Assembly (NCBI GenBank): GCA_964371695.1
Contig: CAYJOG010000220.1
Span: 1 to 5,393, forward strand
DNA from: CAYJOG01 sp964371695 [NCBI: uncultured bacterium]
Lineage (GTDB): Bacteria; CAYJOG01
Length of the DNA stretch: 5,393 nucleotides
Direction of reading: 5' to 3'
A model generated the notes under the pieces. That model was given only the letters and a program-made list of their open reading frames with translations. It searched no databases and was not told where the DNA came from. Positions 3,918 to 5,393 of the stretch are shown one piece after another. Every line of letters starts with the position of its first letter. Within the stretch, counting starts at the first letter, position 1. The translations under genes were made by a program, and so were the position numbers.

Positions 3918-5393
3918 TCAGTCTTTGGCCTTCACCGACAGGCCGTAGGATTTGAGCAGGCTGCCGTCGGCCTCCAGCAGCACACCCAGGGTGCGGTAAA
4001 ACCCCACCAGGGTTTCGGCCTCGTTGATCTGGCTGGCGAGCAGGTCCCGCTGGGTCTGGGCCACCAGAAGCGGCGTGGAGGAACCGGCCTTGAACTTCGC
4101 GACTTCTGCGTCCAGCTTGGCCTGTTGCTGGCGGCGCGTGGCCGACACCGCCTGCTGCTGCGAGCGGGCCAGTTCCACGTCCAGATAGGCTTGGCGCACT
4201 TCTTCTTCAATATGCTGCTCAAGGTTGCGGATGGCCAACTGGCCTTCTTTCACACTCAGCATGGTGCGGGCGTGACTTGCCTTTGCGGCGTTCTGGCCGT
4301 GGGGAAATTCCATCTGCACACCCACGGCATAACCACTGCCCAGGGGCAGCAGCGGGTCAGCCGTCTCAAACAGGTTCGACACCCTTTCCTGACGCGAAAG
4401 CGTGGCGAACACGTCCAGCCGGGGCAACAGGCCATCCGTCGTTTTGACCACTTCCAGATCCCGCCGCTGGAGGTCCATCCGCGCCTGTTTCAGGTCGGGT
4501 CGCATTTTTTGGGCCGACTGAAGATGCCCGGCCAGAGGCAGCAGGCGGTTCGTGGCGGCGGGCAGTTCGGGGGCGAGGTGCAGGGATTTTCCCCAGTCGC
4601 TCTGGGTGGTCTGGTTCATCAGGCGGGCCAGCAGCAATTTGGAGCGGGACACCTCGCCCTGTGCGCCCAGAAGGGCCTCTTCCCGACCCGCCACCTCAGC
4701 CTGGGCCGCCACCCTTTCCACACCCGCCAGCTTGCCCACCTCAATCAGAAAACCTGTCTGGGCCAATTGTCGTCTGGCCACGGCCAGGGATTCCTGATAA
4801 ATGGCCAGCTTTTTTTCGGCCAGCGCCACCCGCAGATAACCCTGCAGCACCTGCGACGCCACCGACAACGCCACGCCGCGCACTTCTTCCTGAGAGGCCG
4901 CCGTGGCCACCTGGGCCTGATGCACCCGCACCAGATTCACCACCTTGCCTGCGCCTTTTTTGAGAGGCAGTGTCACCCCCACCGAGCTGCCCAGCTCCAG
5001 GCCGGTTTTGCGCCCCGCCGGGGGAGAAGACGCCGCCAGACTCACCTGCACCGTCAGGCCCGTGCTCAGTTTGCGCGCTACTGAGACACGCCCGGAGGTG
5101 CGGCCCTGCACCTCACCACCCTCGCGGCGTAACTCAGCGGACACCACCGGGTCAAAGTCTGATCGGGCAATGCGTTCTTCCAGACGCAGGCGCAGCGGCT
5201 CCAGGCTTTTGAGCTGCACCGAAAGGTTGTTTTCCAGCGCCAGGTAAAGGGCCTCTTCCAGCCCCAGCGCCGGGGTGGTTTTGGCCCACGCGCTGGTCTG
5301 CAACAGCAGGCCGACCATCAAACCCAAAACGTAGCGCAGGAGGAAATCAGAAATTAAATATTTTTTACTCTTGCGGGGACGCTGTCCCCGCAC
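3918..5393 (-). CDS. TolC-family outer-membrane efflux protein (5' end at window edge)
   Basis: TolC-family proteins form trimeric outer-membrane channels with a periplasmic helical tunnel for type I secretion or multidrug efflux. The frame gives 491 residues from a GTG exactly at the right edge. A Sec signal peptide ends near residue 37 (hydrophobic YVLGLMVGLLLQ, then SAWA). Two outer-membrane efflux repeats follow, about 45-250 and 275-480. The first includes the barrel part with SVGVTLPLKKGAGKVVNLVRV, and the second includes YAVGVQMEFPHGQNAAKAS. Long Ala/Gln/Glu-rich helices, for example near 190-260 and 390-450, are as expected. The first eight or so residues are coded by the palindrome at 5373-5391, so the true start is uncertain: an in-frame internal codon, this GTG, or a start beyond the window. 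No inner-membrane pump or membrane-fusion protein is in the window. The gene converges on the FlhB-tail gene with a 6-bp gap. Confidence 0.88.
   Translation of the reverse strand: MRGQRPRKSKKYLISDFLLRYVLGLMVGLLLQTSAWAKTTPALGLEEALYLALENNLSVQLKSLEPLRLRLEERIARSDFDPVVSAELRREGGEVQGRTSGRVSVARKLSTGLTVQVSLAASSPPAGRKTGLELGSSVGVTLPLKKGAGKVVNLVRVHQAQVATAASQEEVRGVALSVASQVLQGYLRVALAEKKLAIYQESLAVARRQLAQTGFLIEVGKLAGVERVAAQAEVAGREEALLGAQGEVSRSKLLLARLMNQTTQSDWGKSLHLAPELPAATNRLLPLAGHLQSAQKMRPDLKQARMDLQRRDLEVVKTTDGLLPRLDVFATLSRQERVSNLFETADPLLPLGSGYAVGVQMEFPHGQNAAKASHARTMLSVKEGQLAIRNLEQHIEEEVRQAYLDVELARSQQQAVSATRRQQQAKLDAEVAKFKAGSSTPLLVAQTQRDLLASQINEAETLVGFYRTLGVLLEADGSLLKSYGLSVKAKD
5373..5391. repeat. Palindrome at the 5' end of the TolC-family gene, related in style to module 2
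   Basis: Perfect 8-nt arms GCGGGGAC and GTCCCCGC enclose GCT. Read on the minus strand it is followed by AAGAG, just as the plus strand of module 2 is followed by AAGAG at 2390-2394. It is therefore probably the gene-proximal end of a third array that continues past the window edge. Confidence 0.7.

Noticed and set aside
3909-3920. Terminator between the FlhB-tail and TolC-family genes
   Set aside because: Only a 4-bp stem (TGAG/CTCA) or the 8-bp palindrome GAGCGCTC is present, with no T-run on either side.
4125-5084. Long open frame opposite the TolC-family gene
   Set aside because: It is a His/Gln/Arg-rich shadow of the TolC-family reading frame, which has a signal peptide and clear family motifs.

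Overview
The window comes from a GC-rich, Gram-negative (diderm) bacterium that is probably flagellated. The evidence is a lipobox lipoprotein, a TolC-family outer-membrane protein with a Sec signal, and a FliK-like/FlhB-tail-like flagellar pair. The phylum cannot be fixed from the sequence. A proteobacterial or desulfobacterial-type genome is a reasonable guess, but no marker here settles it.

Layout, left to right. On the minus strand, from the left edge to 716, is a partial lipoprotein with HEAT-like and TPR-like helical repeats and a TATAAT box only 8 nt before its ATG. The stretch 717-966 is non-coding and holds one copy (A) of a palindromic repeat directly upstream of a small single-cluster [4Fe-4S] ferredoxin (967-1161, plus strand). 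The ferredoxin converges, 7 bp apart, on an RluA/RluD-family 23S rRNA pseudouridine synthase (1169-2119, minus strand). The two stop codons lie in a small symmetric hairpin. The stretch 2120-2467 is non-coding and almost filled by repeat copy B, an array of seven consecutive hairpins. It separates the pseudouridine synthase from the divergently read FliK-like gene (2468-3625). The FliK-like gene overlaps a 99-residue FlhB C-terminal-domain paralogue (3612-3911) by 14 nt. That gene converges, 6 bp apart, on a TolC-family protein (3918 to the right edge, minus strand), whose 5' end runs into another hairpin of the same style (5373-5391).

The protein genes are mostly ordinary. The FliK-like and FlhB-tail-like proteins form a recognisable functional pair (hook-length control and export-gate function). 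The others look like independent single genes. The unusual content is the repeat family. It sits at 5' ends of genes in all three places seen, is built from interchangeable hairpin modules (copy B carries about 90 bases that copy A lacks), shows paired base changes between two of its stems, and in two places is read in frame into the following gene. Read in the direction of the ferredoxin and pseudouridine synthase genes, several loops present GGA, the core of CsrA/RsmA binding sites. This is a hypothesis only. A mobile REP- or MITE-like palindrome family is the simpler explanation.
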